Positions 8,011 to 15,591 of a stretch of 36,981 bases of DNA are shown here, piece after piece (within the stretch, counting starts at the first letter, position 1; every line of letters starts with the position of its first letter). The position numbers were made by a program, and so were the translations under genes. The stretch is from contig NZ_BNBS01000081.1 of NCBI RefSeq assembly GCF_014656075.1, positions 1-36,981 on the forward strand, in the 5' to 3' direction. Below the pieces are notes generated by a model that was not told the DNA's origin, did no database searches, and saw only the letters and a program-made list of their open reading frames with translations. This DNA is from Streptomyces hydrogenans (GTDB lineage: Bacteria > Actinomycetota > Actinomycetes > Streptomycetales > Streptomycetaceae).

Positions 8011-8051
8011 CTCGGCCCCTGCCGGACCCGTTAGGCACAACAGGGGCTGAG
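8011..8051. terminator. Bidirectional hairpin between convergent genes (repeat copy B)
   Basis: Outer arms CTCGGCCCCTG (8011-8021) and CAGGGGCTGAG (8041-8051) pair with one G-U type mismatch. The loop contains GTT...AAC that can pair inside. The stretch 8023-8051 is the clearest copy of the dispersed motif also seen at 5617 and 8533. It lies between the convergent genes ending at 7990 and 8058, so a terminator role is likely. Confidence 0.55.
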
Positions 8052-8057
8052 GACTGC

Positions 8058-8429
8058 CTAGACAGGCTCGGGCTTCGGCTCAATCTCGGAGGGGCGGAAC
8101 TCCCGCCACATCCAGTCACCGTCCCAGGTCTGGGCGACCAGGACACGGTCTTCCTGGTGCGGGTCGTCGTTGTCCTCCTGAGCCCGCCGGCGTGCCTCAC
8201 TGATGGCGAACAGCAGATCGACGTTGAAGCCGTCCGGGAGCTTGGGAGCAGTCGGACCTCCGTCCTTGACGTCGGCGATCACCGAGAACTCGTCCGAACC
8301 GAGCTGGGAGGCGCGCACTTGGTCGTCATCGCCGCTCAGATAGGTGATGGCATCGGCCCGAACCAGGAATCGCCTGTCCCCCCTGCCGTGGGACGAACCC
8401 TGTATTTTCCTCATGATCCAGATGTTCAT
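8058..8429 (-). CDS. Small protein of unknown function
   Basis: A 123-residue soluble, acidic protein that I cannot assign. It begins MNIWIMRKIQGSSHGRGDRR, then has strand-like segments (FLVRADAITYLSGD, DEFSVIADV) and a likely helix (LLFAISEARRRAQED), and ends with WDGDWMWREFRPSEIEPKPE. AGGAGGGC lies about 8 bases before the ATG, supporting both gene and start. The gene is bracketed by two copies of the same 28-29-bp motif (8023-8051 and 8533-8560) and sits next to a tyrosine recombinase, which makes it look like an inserted single-gene unit. Confidence 0.65.
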   Translation of the reverse strand: MNIWIMRKIQGSSHGRGDRRFLVRADAITYLSGDDDQVRASQLGSDEFSVIADVKDGGPTAPKLPDGFNVDLLFAISEARRRAQEDNDDPHQEDRVLVAQTWDGDWMWREFRPSEIEPKPEPV

Positions 8430-8532
8430 AGTGCTGCCCTCCTGGAGATCGTCGGTGAAGTCATCCTTGCCGGATGCGCCGACGCACGGAGCCGTTCCAA
8501 CCGATGTCCTCCAACGGAGGTACGCACCTTGT

Positions 8533-8560
8533 CGGACCCATTAGCTCCAACAGGGCTGAG
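8533..8560 (+). repeat. Dispersed motif, copy C
   Basis: CGGACCCATTAGCTCCAACA followed by GGGCTGAG matches the site at 8023-8051 at most positions and the core of the site at 5617-5637. Shared consensus: CGGACCC-RTT-RG, 4-5 variable bases, then AACAGG. Copies B and C are direct repeats about 510 bp apart around one gene. Unlike A and B, copy C has no strong outer stem, so terminator function alone does not explain the conservation. Confidence 0.55.
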
Positions 8561-8593
8561 GGCTTCCCGTGCCGACGCATGCCGCAGGCGGGG

Positions 8594-9703
8594 TCAGGTG
8601 AGGCCGGTAGCGGCGTTGTCGTCCCAGCCGTCCTCGCGCTGCATGTAGCCGAGCATCGAGCGGGAGTGGCGAGCCCAGCCGCCCTGGTCGGCGATGGCGA
8701 TGGAGTCGCGGCCGGAGCGGCGGGCGACGGAGGCCAGGCCGATGCGTAGGGAGTGGCCGGTCCAGGCGATCGGCACCCCGGCCCGGGCGGAGATGCGCTT
8801 GATGGCGCGGGTGACGGAGTCGGGAACCATGCCGCCGGTGACGCGGCCCCACCGGTCGATGCCGACGAACGCCGGCGTTGCCGGGTCGGCCCACTGCTCG
8901 CCGTGCTCGGCGATCAGGCGGGTGCGGTAGGCGGTCCAGGCGCGGACCGGGCAGATCTCGGGATCCTCGTCGTACGGCACCCGTGCGGTGCGCACGGAGT
9001 GCTTGGTCTTGCCAGTGAGGATGTCGACCAGGAGGCCGTGCGGGTGCAGCGCGACGTCGCCGGCGAGGAGTCCGGCCGGGTCCTGGGAGCGGGAGGCGTA
9101 GCGGAAGCCGGTGAGGACCAGGGCCTTGTCCCTCTCGCCGGTGAGGGTGTCGGGGCAGGCGCGGGTGATGGCGTGCAGGCCGTCGATGTCGGCGCCGACG
9201 GCCTGGCCCCGGCCACGCCGCTCCCCGGCCTGGAGGAGTTTCATGGCCAGGCCCTCCAGGTCGGCGCGGGCCTCGGCCTGGGCGTAGCCGGACACCGCCA
9301 CGCCGCGCTGGCGCAGTCCGACGACGGTGGCGGCGAGGTGGGTGGAGGCTGAGGAGGGGGCGTAACCTTTCCCGTTCTGCTGGCCCTCGCGCAGCATCCA
9401 GGCGACGAAGGCGACCAGGGAGCCGCGGGAGCCCTCCAGTTCGGGCAGGCGCTCGACGGTGCAGAACCGCTGCCAGACCCGCCAGCTCTTGTCGTAGGTG
9501 TCGGTCGTGTTGTCGGGGGTGATCTCGGCGGCGACGGCGTCGGCCAGGTCCTCGGCCTCGGCGAGGCGCCGGGCGGCGTCGACGCCGTGGCGTTCGGCCC
9601 ACCGCTCGATCAGCACCTGTCGCTCGGCAGCTGCGACAAGGAGCGCCGAGGCCAGCGGGGGGAAGTCGTCGGAAGCGATCGCCTCGGATACGGCCGTCAC
9701 CAC
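8594..9703 (-). CDS. Tyrosine recombinase / integrase
   Basis: A 369-residue site-specific recombinase. A SAM-like core-binding domain occupies about residues 60-150 (TYDKSWRVWQRFC...LVAFVAWML), and the catalytic domain follows. Candidate active-site residues: Arg in GFRYASRSQD (about 205), Lys in GKTKHS (about 234), HSLR (His317, Arg320), His346 in WARHSRS and Tyr353 in LGYMQ. The set looks complete, so the protein should be active. The start is GTG at 9703 or the adjacent GTG at 9700; GGGGAGG lies inside the upstream gene, whose TGA overlaps the GTG. That coupling ties it to the AbiGi/DUF2971-like gene. No tRNA or clear att site is visible nearby. Confidence 0.88.
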   Translation of the reverse strand: MVTAVSEAIASDDFPPLASALLVAAAERQVLIERWAERHGVDAARRLAEAEDLADAVAAEITPDNTTDTYDKSWRVWQRFCTVERLPELEGSRGSLVAFVAWMLREGQQNGKGYAPSSASTHLAATVVGLRQRGVAVSGYAQAEARADLEGLAMKLLQAGERRGRGQAVGADIDGLHAITRACPDTLTGERDKALVLTGFRYASRSQDPAGLLAGDVALHPHGLLVDILTGKTKHSVRTARVPYDEDPEICPVRAWTAYRTRLIAEHGEQWADPATPAFVGIDRWGRVTGGMVPDSVTRAIKRISARAGVPIAWTGHSLRIGLASVARRSGRDSIAIADQGGWARHSRSMLGYMQREDGWDDNAATGLT

Positions 9704-10521
9704 GTCGTTCCTCCCCAGACGTCCTCGGGGCGGACGGTACCGCTGATCCCCGGCAGGGCGCCGCCCCAGCGCCATGCGGTCTCCCACTGCTGGGCCTGGA
9801 CGTCGAAGTAGCCGTCGAAAACGAGTTCCGCGCCGGTCCAGTACCAGCGGGCCAGGCCGTGCGCGGGCCAGGCAAAGCTCACGTCGGGGGAGTGGATGGG
9901 GACGCTTGGCCAGGAATGGCCGGGGTTCTCTTGCATCGCGCGGCGGACGGCCAGCACCCCGGTCACGTACGTCTCGGCTCTCGCCTCGAAGGTCACCTCA
10001 CGGGGCTGCGGTGTCCAGCCCTGGGTACCGACGATGACGCCGGCGACGAGCTGCGGCGTGATGGGCAGCACGGGTTCGACGTCGTCCTCGAAGCAGAGCC
10101 GCCACTCCCGCTCGTGCAGCCAGTCCTCGCGCCCCGGTTCGTACACGACACAGCGGTTGTAGGTGCGCCGTGGCAGAACGGCCTTCATCTGGTCCCGCTC
10201 CTCGCGGGAGACGTAGAGGACGGGCCGGGCCCCGGCCGCGATGAGCTGCTGACGGTGGAGCACCAGGCCCCACGATTCGTACGGGCCCCACCCGGCCCCG
10301 TCACGGAGTATCACGCGGCGGGCCTCCTCGGTGGCCTCGCTGAAGCACAGCACCGGGGCGTCGAGCCCGAAGGGCGCGGCACCACGCAAAGTCCCGCTGT
10401 GCAGGATGCTCACCAGGCGGTCCTCCGCCGTGGTCGGCGGGAAGTCCTGGCGTTCTTTTGGCCCGCGGGACCGGCCGGTGAAGTGGACGAGGGTGTCGGG
10501 CAGGTCGGGATGCGTGATCAC
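9697..10521 (-). CDS. AbiGi / DUF2971-like protein
   Basis: A 274-residue soluble protein. Near the start it has LPDTLVHFTG, then DRLVSILHSGTLRG and APVLCFSEAT, followed by WGLVLHRQQLIAAGARPVLY and later WLHEREWRLCFED. Proteins with a VHFT opening, a loop giving CFSE and a central hEREWR motif fall in the AbiGi/DUF2971 group, some members of which are linked to abortive phage resistance. The assignment is by motif pattern only. The start is GTG 10521 with GGAAGG just upstream. It overlaps the recombinase gene by a few bases and is divergent from an abortive-infection-like gene at 10637, with a shared operator-like palindrome between them. Confidence 0.55.
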   Translation of the reverse strand: MITHPDLPDTLVHFTGRSRGPKERQDFPPTTAEDRLVSILHSGTLRGAAPFGLDAPVLCFSEATEEARRVILRDGAGWGPYESWGLVLHRQQLIAAGARPVLYVSREERDQMKAVLPRRTYNRCVVYEPGREDWLHEREWRLCFEDDVEPVLPITPQLVAGVIVGTQGWTPQPREVTFEARAETYVTGVLAVRRAMQENPGHSWPSVPIHSPDVSFAWPAHGLARWYWTGAELVFDGYFDVQAQQWETAWRWGGALPGISGTVRPEDVWGGTTW

Positions 10522-10581
10522 GTCGGGTGTCCTTCCCCTTCGCCGGCGCTGGTCCGGCGGGCCACCGCGCCCGTTTTGTCG

Positions 10582-10608
10582 CGTCGGATAAGGAGAGGTT
10601 ATCCGACG
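10582..10608. promoter_or_regulatory. Perfect inverted repeat in a divergent promoter region
   Basis: CGTCGGATAA (10582-10591) and TTATCCGACG (10599-10608) form a perfect 10-bp inverted repeat around a 7-bp spacer. It lies between the divergent starts at 10521 and 10637. One helical turn per half site is what a dimeric repressor would need. On the plus strand a TACCGT -10-like box (10624-10629) stands just before the ATG at 10637, so the palindrome would cover that promoter's -35 region. Confidence 0.6.
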
Positions 10609-10636
10609 TGATCACCTTTGCCGCTACCGTTTTGCC

Positions 10637-11521
10637 ATGACGACCACGCCGCGCCCGCGCTTCTCCGTCCGCGCTGGCCTTACCCAAGCGCCCGCCGCCG
10701 ACGGCCCCTTCGAGGACGTGCCGGAGCACCTGCAGTTGCCGCTGCAGGAGTGGGTCGCGTACGCGCTGGACAACCAGGCCTTGGTCGACCACGACGACGA
10801 GGACGGCGTGGAGCGCACCATCTGCTTGCGGCTGCGTATAGCGACGATCCATAAGCCTCACCTAGGAGGCTCGAAGTACCACCGGGCCTTGACCTCAGCT
10901 GTCGGCCCCCTGCTGCTCGACGTGGTCGATGCGGTGCTCGCCTACAAGGCTGAGCGCGGGGTGAACGACCAGGACGCGATCCGTCTACTCACCGACATCC
11001 TGGACGAGGCCGGATCGGCCTACCGGGTCGCCGAGGCCTGGGACGGACTGGAGGAGCGCGTCACCCCGGCCGTGCGCGACGCGGTCCGGCACACCATCGC
11101 CGACGCGGCAGCCGGGGCTGTGGCCGGGTCCGCCGCCGACCATCTCGCTGCGGCGTGGCAGGCGGCGTACGGGCGGGGTCCTGATGCGGTGCGCGCCTAC
11201 AGCGAGTCCATCAAGGCGGTCGAGTCTGCGGCGCACGCCGTCATCCAGCCGAACAACGCCAAGGCCACGCTGGGCACCATGCTCGGCGAGATCAAGAACG
11301 CCCGGCACAAGTTCAGCACCGCGATCCCGGCGCCAGCTGCTGGAGATCCGATCGCGGTCGCCGAGGCGATGATGCGCGCGCTGTGGGAGGGGCAGACGTC
11401 CCGGCACGGCGGCCAGACGCCCACGCCGCCCGAGACGCTGGAGGCCGCCCGGGCCGGCGTGCACCTCGCCGCCACGCTCGTGCAGTGGTTCGTGTCGGGA
11501 GCGGTCGTCCGCACCACCTGA
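10637..11521 (+). CDS. Abortive-infection-like protein
   Basis: A 294-residue, mostly helical protein. The C-terminal half (YSESIKAVESAAHAVIQPNN, LGTMLGEIKNARHKFS, SRHGGQTPTPPETLEAARAG followed by VHLAATLVQWF) follows the pattern of the C-terminal domain of abortive-infection family proteins, a HEPN-like helical bundle with an RHG motif. The N-terminal half is not recognised. No Shine-Dalgarno sequence is seen before the ATG, and a -10-like TACCGT lies 8-13 bases upstream, suggesting a leaderless mRNA. With the divergent gene at 9697-10521 it could form a defence or toxin-antitoxin pair. Confidence 0.55.
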   Translation: MTTTPRPRFSVRAGLTQAPAADGPFEDVPEHLQLPLQEWVAYALDNQALVDHDDEDGVERTICLRLRIATIHKPHLGGSKYHRALTSAVGPLLLDVVDAVLAYKAERGVNDQDAIRLLTDILDEAGSAYRVAEAWDGLEERVTPAVRDAVRHTIADAAAGAVAGSAADHLAAAWQAAYGRGPDAVRAYSESIKAVESAAHAVIQPNNAKATLGTMLGEIKNARHKFSTAIPAPAAGDPIAVAEAMMRALWEGQTSRHGGQTPTPPETLEAARAGVHLAATLVQWFVSGAVVRTT

Positions 11522-11610
11522 CCTGCTGCGGCGAGACCAGGGTCGCACTCGTCCAGGTGATTCGGACGCCAGCCGTGAACCGCTTGCTCCGATATAGCGT
11601 TCCCACGGGC

Positions 11611-11847
11611 ATGGAGTCGATCGACCCGATCCACCTCAGCGAGCCCGGCCTCGTCGTCCTGGACATCACCGGCGCGGACGAGGCGACCGTACAGGCGGCT
11701 GTAGCCGAGGTCGCCCGCCTGTGGGCGGCCTCGGGCTCGCCGAAGGTCCGGCGTATCCCCGGCGAGCCTGGTGTGACCGCACGGATGTATGCCGACCTCC
11801 GCCGCCCCGGGATCTCCCGGGAACTCACTTGGGATGCCAGTGGGTGA
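11611..11847 (+). CDS. DUF6207 family protein
   Basis: A 78-residue protein matching the DUF6207 pattern: an ISEPGLVVLDVTAADE-like opening (here HLSEPGLVVLDITGADEATV), a helix ending in LWAASG, then VRRIPGEPGVTARMYADLRR. These small proteins are frequent on Streptomyces accessory DNA and have no known function. The ATG at 11611 gives the usual family start; the longer upstream reading overlaps the preceding gene and is not protein-like. The 3' end overlaps the following small membrane protein. Confidence 0.75.
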   Translation: MESIDPIHLSEPGLVVLDITGADEATVQAAVAEVARLWAASGSPKVRRIPGEPGVTARMYADLRRPGISRELTWDASG

Positions 11848-11986
11848 GTTCCTCGGGATCCTGTCGACCGGCCTCGTCATCGCCGCCGCGACCTGGATTG
11901 TCCGGCGGGTCGGCGCCCGCCGGGGGCTACAGGCTGAACCGCCGGTCACCGGGCGGCCGCCGTCGCCTCGGACACGTACCGACTGA
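11834..11986 (+). CDS. 50-residue membrane peptide
   Basis: The ATG at 11834 lies inside the last codons of the DUF6207 gene (14-base overlap). The product has one hydrophobic segment, FLGILSTGLVIAAATWIV, followed by a basic stretch (RRVGARRG) that would orient it with the C-terminus in the cytoplasm. The overlap suggests coupled translation with DUF6207. Function unknown; the gene call rests on the overlap and the clean membrane profile. Confidence 0.5.
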   Translation: MPVGEFLGILSTGLVIAAATWIVRRVGARRGLQAEPPVTGRPPSPRTRTD

Positions 11987-12164
11987 TTCCGACCGGCAGC
12001 TGCTGGCCGCGCGCTCCGCCACCGGCGCTGTGCGCGGCAGCCCGGCCGGAGAACAAAGCCTGACGAGACCTGGCGGAGTGGGGGCCGGAGCCACTGCCAC
12101 CGGCTCCGGCACTTTCGACAGCACCGGCCTCGGGGAGCATGGCTGACGTGGGTAGTGGTGGGGT

Positions 12165-12180
12165 GTTCAGTTTGCTGAAC
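12165..12180. promoter_or_regulatory. Short palindrome before the HTH gene
   Basis: GTTCAG-TTTG-CTGAAC forms a perfect 6-bp inverted repeat about 40 bases upstream of the GTG at 12221. It could be an autoregulatory operator for the helix-turn-helix protein. The short arms make this weak. The rest of the gap 11987-12220 shows nothing. Confidence 0.25.
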
Positions 12181-12220
12181 GGCCAGTGCAGGGTGATCGG
12201 AGGCTGGCAGGCTGGGCGGG

Positions 12221-12970
12221 GTGAAGGGTGACTGGCTGGGGAAGTTCCGGCGGGAGCGCCGTGGCCGGGCTCGTGTGCGCAGGGCCGCCTGGCGGCTGGA
12301 GCAGGCCGAGCGGGAGCGGGCCTGGGCGCTGGTGGTGGCCCGGGCGGAAGGGCTGTCCGTCCGCATGACGGCGGAGGCGGCCGGGCTGTCGCCCAGCCGG
12401 GTCCACCAGCTCACCAAGGACGCGGAAGTGGACGCCCTGGGCGAGCTCCGAGCGGCGGGCTGGCCGGCGCCGGAGGACCCAGAGGGCAGCGACGACGAGG
12501 AACTCTCCGGCCGCGCGAGCATCGCTGAGCGGCTGGTGGACGAGGTGGGCTGGATCCGGCAGTGCGCAGACTGGATCGACCACCTGGACCACGAGTCCTA
12601 CCCGCCCGCCGCCAACCTCCGCCCCGAGACCGACTTCCCCGACCGTGCGAACGTCGTGGTGGACTTTGCCCGGGTCTCCGCGATCCTGCGCCGGATCGCC
12701 TTCGACGTGGACGAACTCGCCCGCGCCCGGAACGTGGACGACCTGACCGGCGCCCGCGTCGGCGACGATCCCCGGGCCGAGCGCCGCCGCCGGCTCGTCG
12801 AGCCGGACCTGGCGTACGCCGAGTTCACCCGCAGGAAGAACCTGCCGTGGCACTCCACCCGGCAGGGCGAGGCAGCCTGGGACGCCTACCAGGCCGAACG
12901 GCACCACCGCAGCGAGACGAACCAAGACCCGTACACCGTGTACAACCCGTTCCGGCCCGGGCCCGCCTGA
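12221..12970 (+). CDS. Helix-turn-helix protein
   Basis: A 249-residue protein. A basic N-terminal helix (KFRRERRGRARVRRAAWRL) is followed by a helix-turn-helix at about residues 45-67 (LSVRMTAEAAGLSPSRVHQL). The remainder is acidic and helical (SIAERLVDEVGWIRQCADWI) and ends with a basic PYTVYNPFRPG tail. The GTG start at 12221 gives the first basic residues; GGCGGGG is the best upstream site. The pentapeptide-repeat gene follows 85 bp downstream on the same strand, so the two may be co-transcribed. It may regulate that gene or its own promoter; the cognate site is unknown. Confidence 0.7.
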   Translation: MKGDWLGKFRRERRGRARVRRAAWRLEQAERERAWALVVARAEGLSVRMTAEAAGLSPSRVHQLTKDAEVDALGELRAAGWPAPEDPEGSDDEELSGRASIAERLVDEVGWIRQCADWIDHLDHESYPPAANLRPETDFPDRANVVVDFARVSAILRRIAFDVDELARARNVDDLTGARVGDDPRAERRRRLVEPDLAYAEFTRRKNLPWHSTRQGEAAWDAYQAERHHRSETNQDPYTVYNPFRPGPA

Positions 12971-13055
12971 CCCTGCACCACCCGCACTCCCGACGTCCGT
13001 CACCCCGTCCGGCGACCGCCGGCACGGAACCTTTCCTGCCTGGAGCCGTCCCGCC

Positions 13056-14840
13056 ATGAGCACACCTCCGCCCCCGACACCTTCGACGGAAGCACCGTCC
13101 TGGCCGCACTGCGCCCACGGCGCCGACCCAGTCACCAACCCCGTCGGTTGCCGCGGCATCCACGTCCCAGGGCACACCGCCTGCCTCGCCCACCTGAACG
13201 ACACCGACCGCACCGCGTACCTGACTGGTCTGGCACCGGGCGCCGACATCGACCACCGCGGCACCCCCTTCACTGAAACCCTCCTCGACCAGCTCCTGAT
13301 CGCCCTCACCGACCTCACCACCCCGCACCCCCACTTCGGCACCGCTGAGTTCCGCGAGGCGCAGTTCTCCGGCGACGCCCGGTTCGACTGGGCGCGGTTC
13401 TCCCGCGACGCCCGGTTCCAAAAGGCGCAGTTCTCCGGCATCGCCGGGTTCGACAGCGCGCGGTTTTCCCGCGACGCCCGGTTCCAAAAGGCGCAGTTCT
13501 CCGGGGTCGCCCGGTTCGGCGGGGCGCGGTTCTTCGGCGTCGCCTGGTTCGGCAAGGCGCAGTTCTCCGGCGACGCCCGGTTCGATGAGGCCCAGTTCTC
13601 CAGCATCGCCTGGTTCCGCAGGACGCAGTTCTCCCGCGTCACCCGGTTCGAAGAGGCGCAGTTCTCCGGCAACGCTGAGTTCCGCGAGGCGCAGTTCTTG
13701 ACGTCCGATAGGTGGGGGCCTCTGGTGTGTAAGGAGAGGGTGGATCTGTCGGGTGCGGTGTTCGGGGCGCCGGTGACGTTGGAAATCGCTGCCGACCGGG
13801 TCTCATGTGTGCGGACGCGCTGGGAATCGACGGCCACGGTGCGAGTGCGGCGGGCCGAGGTGGATCTCGGCTACGCGGTATGGACAGCCCCTGTCGCCCT
13901 CACCGCCCATCCCGTCCCCTTCACCGACCGCGGTGGTGTGCCTGTGGACGAGAGCCTGCTGACCGGCCCCGACCGGGTGCGGGTCACCTCGGTGCAGGGC
14001 GTGGACGCCGCGCATCTGGTCCTGACCGACACTGACCTGTCCGACTGCCTGTTCTCCGGCGCCTTCCACCTCGACCAGCTCCGTCTGGAGGGCCGTACCA
14101 CCCTCGCCCCCACCCCCACCGGCTTCCACCGCCGCGGCATAGCCCCGATCCACTGGACCCGCCGGCGGACCCTGGCCGAGGAACACCACTGGCGCGCCCA
14201 GAGAGCCGGACAGCCCCCCGCACCCGCGGGCGCCGTGCCCGAGCCCCGCCGATGGCGTACGGGCCCGCACCACCCCGACCCCGCCCGCACCCCCGACCCT
14301 GACGATGTCGCCGCCTTGTACCGGCAGCTGCGCAAGGCGTTCGAGGACGGCAAGAACGAGCCCGGCGCGGCGGACTTCTACTACGGCGAGTGCGAGATGC
14401 GCCGCCACGACCGCACCGGCACCCCCAAGACCGAACGCCGTCTGCTGTGGGCGTACTGGCTGCTGTCCGGCTACGGCCTGCGCGCCTCCCGCGCCCTGGG
14501 CTGGCTCGCCGCCGCCATGCTCACCACCATTCTGCTGCTGATGGCCTTCGGCCTGCCCGCCTCCTCTCCGAAGCAGGAGGCCACCGGCACCGTCCCGGCC
14601 GGCGGCGGGAAGGTCACCTTCGTCATCGACAAACAGGACCCGAAGAACCCCGTGAAGGAGCGGTTCACCACCAAACGCTTCGACAAGGCCCTGAGCGTCA
14701 CCCTGAACTCGGTGGTGTTCCGCTCCAGCGGGCAGGACCTCACCACCGCCGGCACCTACATCGAGATGACCTCCCGCATCCTCGAACCTGCCCTCCTCGC
14801 CCTCGCCGTCCTCGCGATCCGCGGACGCATCAAACGCTGA
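13056..14840 (+). CDS. Pentapeptide-repeat membrane protein
   Basis: A 594-residue protein. Residues 1-90 contain CAHGADPVTNPVGCRGIHV and a CxxH-like pair. About residues 94-214 are tandem pentapeptide repeats of A-x-F-x-x type (AQF SGDARF ... ARF SRDARF), predicted to fold as a right-handed quadrilateral beta-helix. A middle region with weaker repeats (VDLSGAVF, TDLSDCLFSGAF) continues it. Residues near 310-350 of the second half include LYRQLRKAFEDGKNEPGAAD, a helix seen in pentapeptide-repeat proteins fused to channel-like tails. Two hydrophobic segments follow (LGWLAAAMLTTILLLMAFGL and near the C-terminus ILEPALLALAVLAI), giving a membrane-anchored protein. Substrate or partner unknown. 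Confidence 0.85.
   Translation: MSTPPPPTPSTEAPSWPHCAHGADPVTNPVGCRGIHVPGHTACLAHLNDTDRTAYLTGLAPGADIDHRGTPFTETLLDQLLIALTDLTTPHPHFGTAEFREAQFSGDARFDWARFSRDARFQKAQFSGIAGFDSARFSRDARFQKAQFSGVARFGGARFFGVAWFGKAQFSGDARFDEAQFSSIAWFRRTQFSRVTRFEEAQFSGNAEFREAQFLTSDRWGPLVCKERVDLSGAVFGAPVTLEIAADRVSCVRTRWESTATVRVRRAEVDLGYAVWTAPVALTAHPVPFTDRGGVPVDESLLTGPDRVRVTSVQGVDAAHLVLTDTDLSDCLFSGAFHLDQLRLEGRTTLAPTPTGFHRRGIAPIHWTRRRTLAEEHHWRAQRAGQPPAPAGAVPEPRRWRTGPHHPDPARTPDPDDVAALYRQLRKAFEDGKNEPGAADFYYGECEMRRHDRTGTPKTERRLLWAYWLLSGYGLRASRALGWLAAAMLTTILLLMAFGLPASSPKQEATGTVPAGGGKVTFVIDKQDPKNPVKERFTTKRFDKALSVTLNSVVFRSSGQDLTTAGTYIEMTSRILEPALLALAVLAIRGRIKR
13335..13698 (+). repeat. In-frame tandem repeats encoding the pentapeptide array
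   Basis: About twelve imperfect 30-nt units, each encoding two pentapeptides. The shared DNA core is close to GCGCAGTTCTCCGGCGACGC. Units GCCCGGTTCCAAAAGGCGCA near 13402 and 13480 are almost identical, so the array can expand or contract by slippage or recombination while keeping the frame. Confidence 0.8.
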
Positions 14841-15053
14841 CCCTCAACCCGAGAGCAAACGGAACACTCAACCGCTACTTACCGAAGCTCTACTCCCCAA
14901 GGCTGGGCGACCTGCTGCGGCCGTTCCGCCCCAGGAAGGCTCCGTGAAGCCCACGCTCGCGTCTGGGCGATTGGTCTTCTTCTAGCCCGGTCGCAACCGT
15001 CTGGAGGCCGCCGAGTCGGGCGCTGGTGCGTGAGCGGGGGAGCACGCCGGGGC

Positions 15054-15076
15054 GAACGGCTCCCTTGGAGCCGTTC
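15054..15076. terminator. Hairpin in the 14841-15351 gap
   Basis: GAACGGCTCC (15054-15063) and GGAGCCGTTC (15067-15076) pair perfectly over a 3-nt loop. It lies about 210 bases after the pentapeptide gene and is the only strong stem there, so it may end that transcript. The rest of the 511-bp gap shows no gene. Confidence 0.5.
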
Positions 15077-15139
15077 AGCCGGGGGAGTTGGGCTGGTGAA
15101 AGGGGTGGTGCGCGGGTGGCGCGGCCTGGCGGCCAAACC

Positions 15140-15174
15140 TTGACAGGGTGTGATCTACGTCACTCCTTCGGAGT
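15140..15174 (+). promoter_or_regulatory. Possible promoter of the sigma-factor operon
   Basis: A consensus TTGACA (15140-15145) is followed by a GC-poor stretch and a small inverted repeat ACTCC-TTC-GGAGT (15162-15174) where the -10/start region would be. No good -10 hexamer is visible at 17-18 bases, so an alternative sigma factor or activator may be needed. The first gene of the operon starts about 180 bases downstream. Confidence 0.3.
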
Positions 15175-15351
15175 AATGCGCAGGTCACGGGCACGCAGCG
15201 TGATGCGGTCCGCACGCTCCGGAGGGAACGTGCGTCCCATCGGTAACTCTGAGGGGACCCCGCGACGGTTTATCAGTGAGAGCACTCAGTGTTCTGCCCG
15301 AAGGACGCAGAGTTGCGAACCCGGGCTCCAACGCTTGATGAAGGAGGCTTC

Positions 15352-15591
15352 GTGAGGCTTCACTGGGCCTGGTACGCGCTGGCGATACTCGCCGGCGTCT
15401 ATCGGATGATCGCGGTGTGCTTCGAAGCCGTCGTACGGCAGACCATCGCCCCTGCTCGGCAGCCGGCCGCCGAGCCCCCGTTCCACCCGGTACGCAAGGC
15501 CCCCGTGCCGCCACGCGTCTGGGTCCCGCCTCTCGAACCGCCCCCGCTGCAAGGGGCCGGTCCGAAAGAGGGAGGCCGAGCCGGTGAATGA
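15352..15591 (+). CDS. Small N-terminally anchored protein
   Basis: A 79-residue protein starting at GTG 15352 with GAAGGAGG just upstream. The N-terminus WAWYALAILAGVYRMIAVCF is a likely membrane or signal segment. The remainder is Pro-rich (PVPPRVWVPPLEPPPLQG). Its stop lies 8 bases inside the sigma-factor gene, so translation should be coupled. Three genes in this overlapping arrangement (small membrane protein, sigma factor, partner) suggest a signal-sensing unit. The peptide could be an anti-sigma-like anchor, although it is much shorter than typical anti-sigma factors. Confidence 0.55.
   Translation: MRLHWAWYALAILAGVYRMIAVCFEAVVRQTIAPARQPAAEPPFHPVRKAPVPPRVWVPPLEPPPLQGAGPKEGGRAGE

Noticed and set aside
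8021..8051. Reading repeat copy B as an integron attC site
   Set aside because: GTTAGGC is present, but the order of the boxes is reversed relative to attC, the site is too short, and the recombinase cannot be shown to be of IntI type from sequence alone. Kept only as an open question.
12167..13837. 556-residue minus-strand open frame with NRA.PENCA-like repeats
   Set aside because: The repeats are the antisense of the pentapeptide array; the plus-strand gene explains them.
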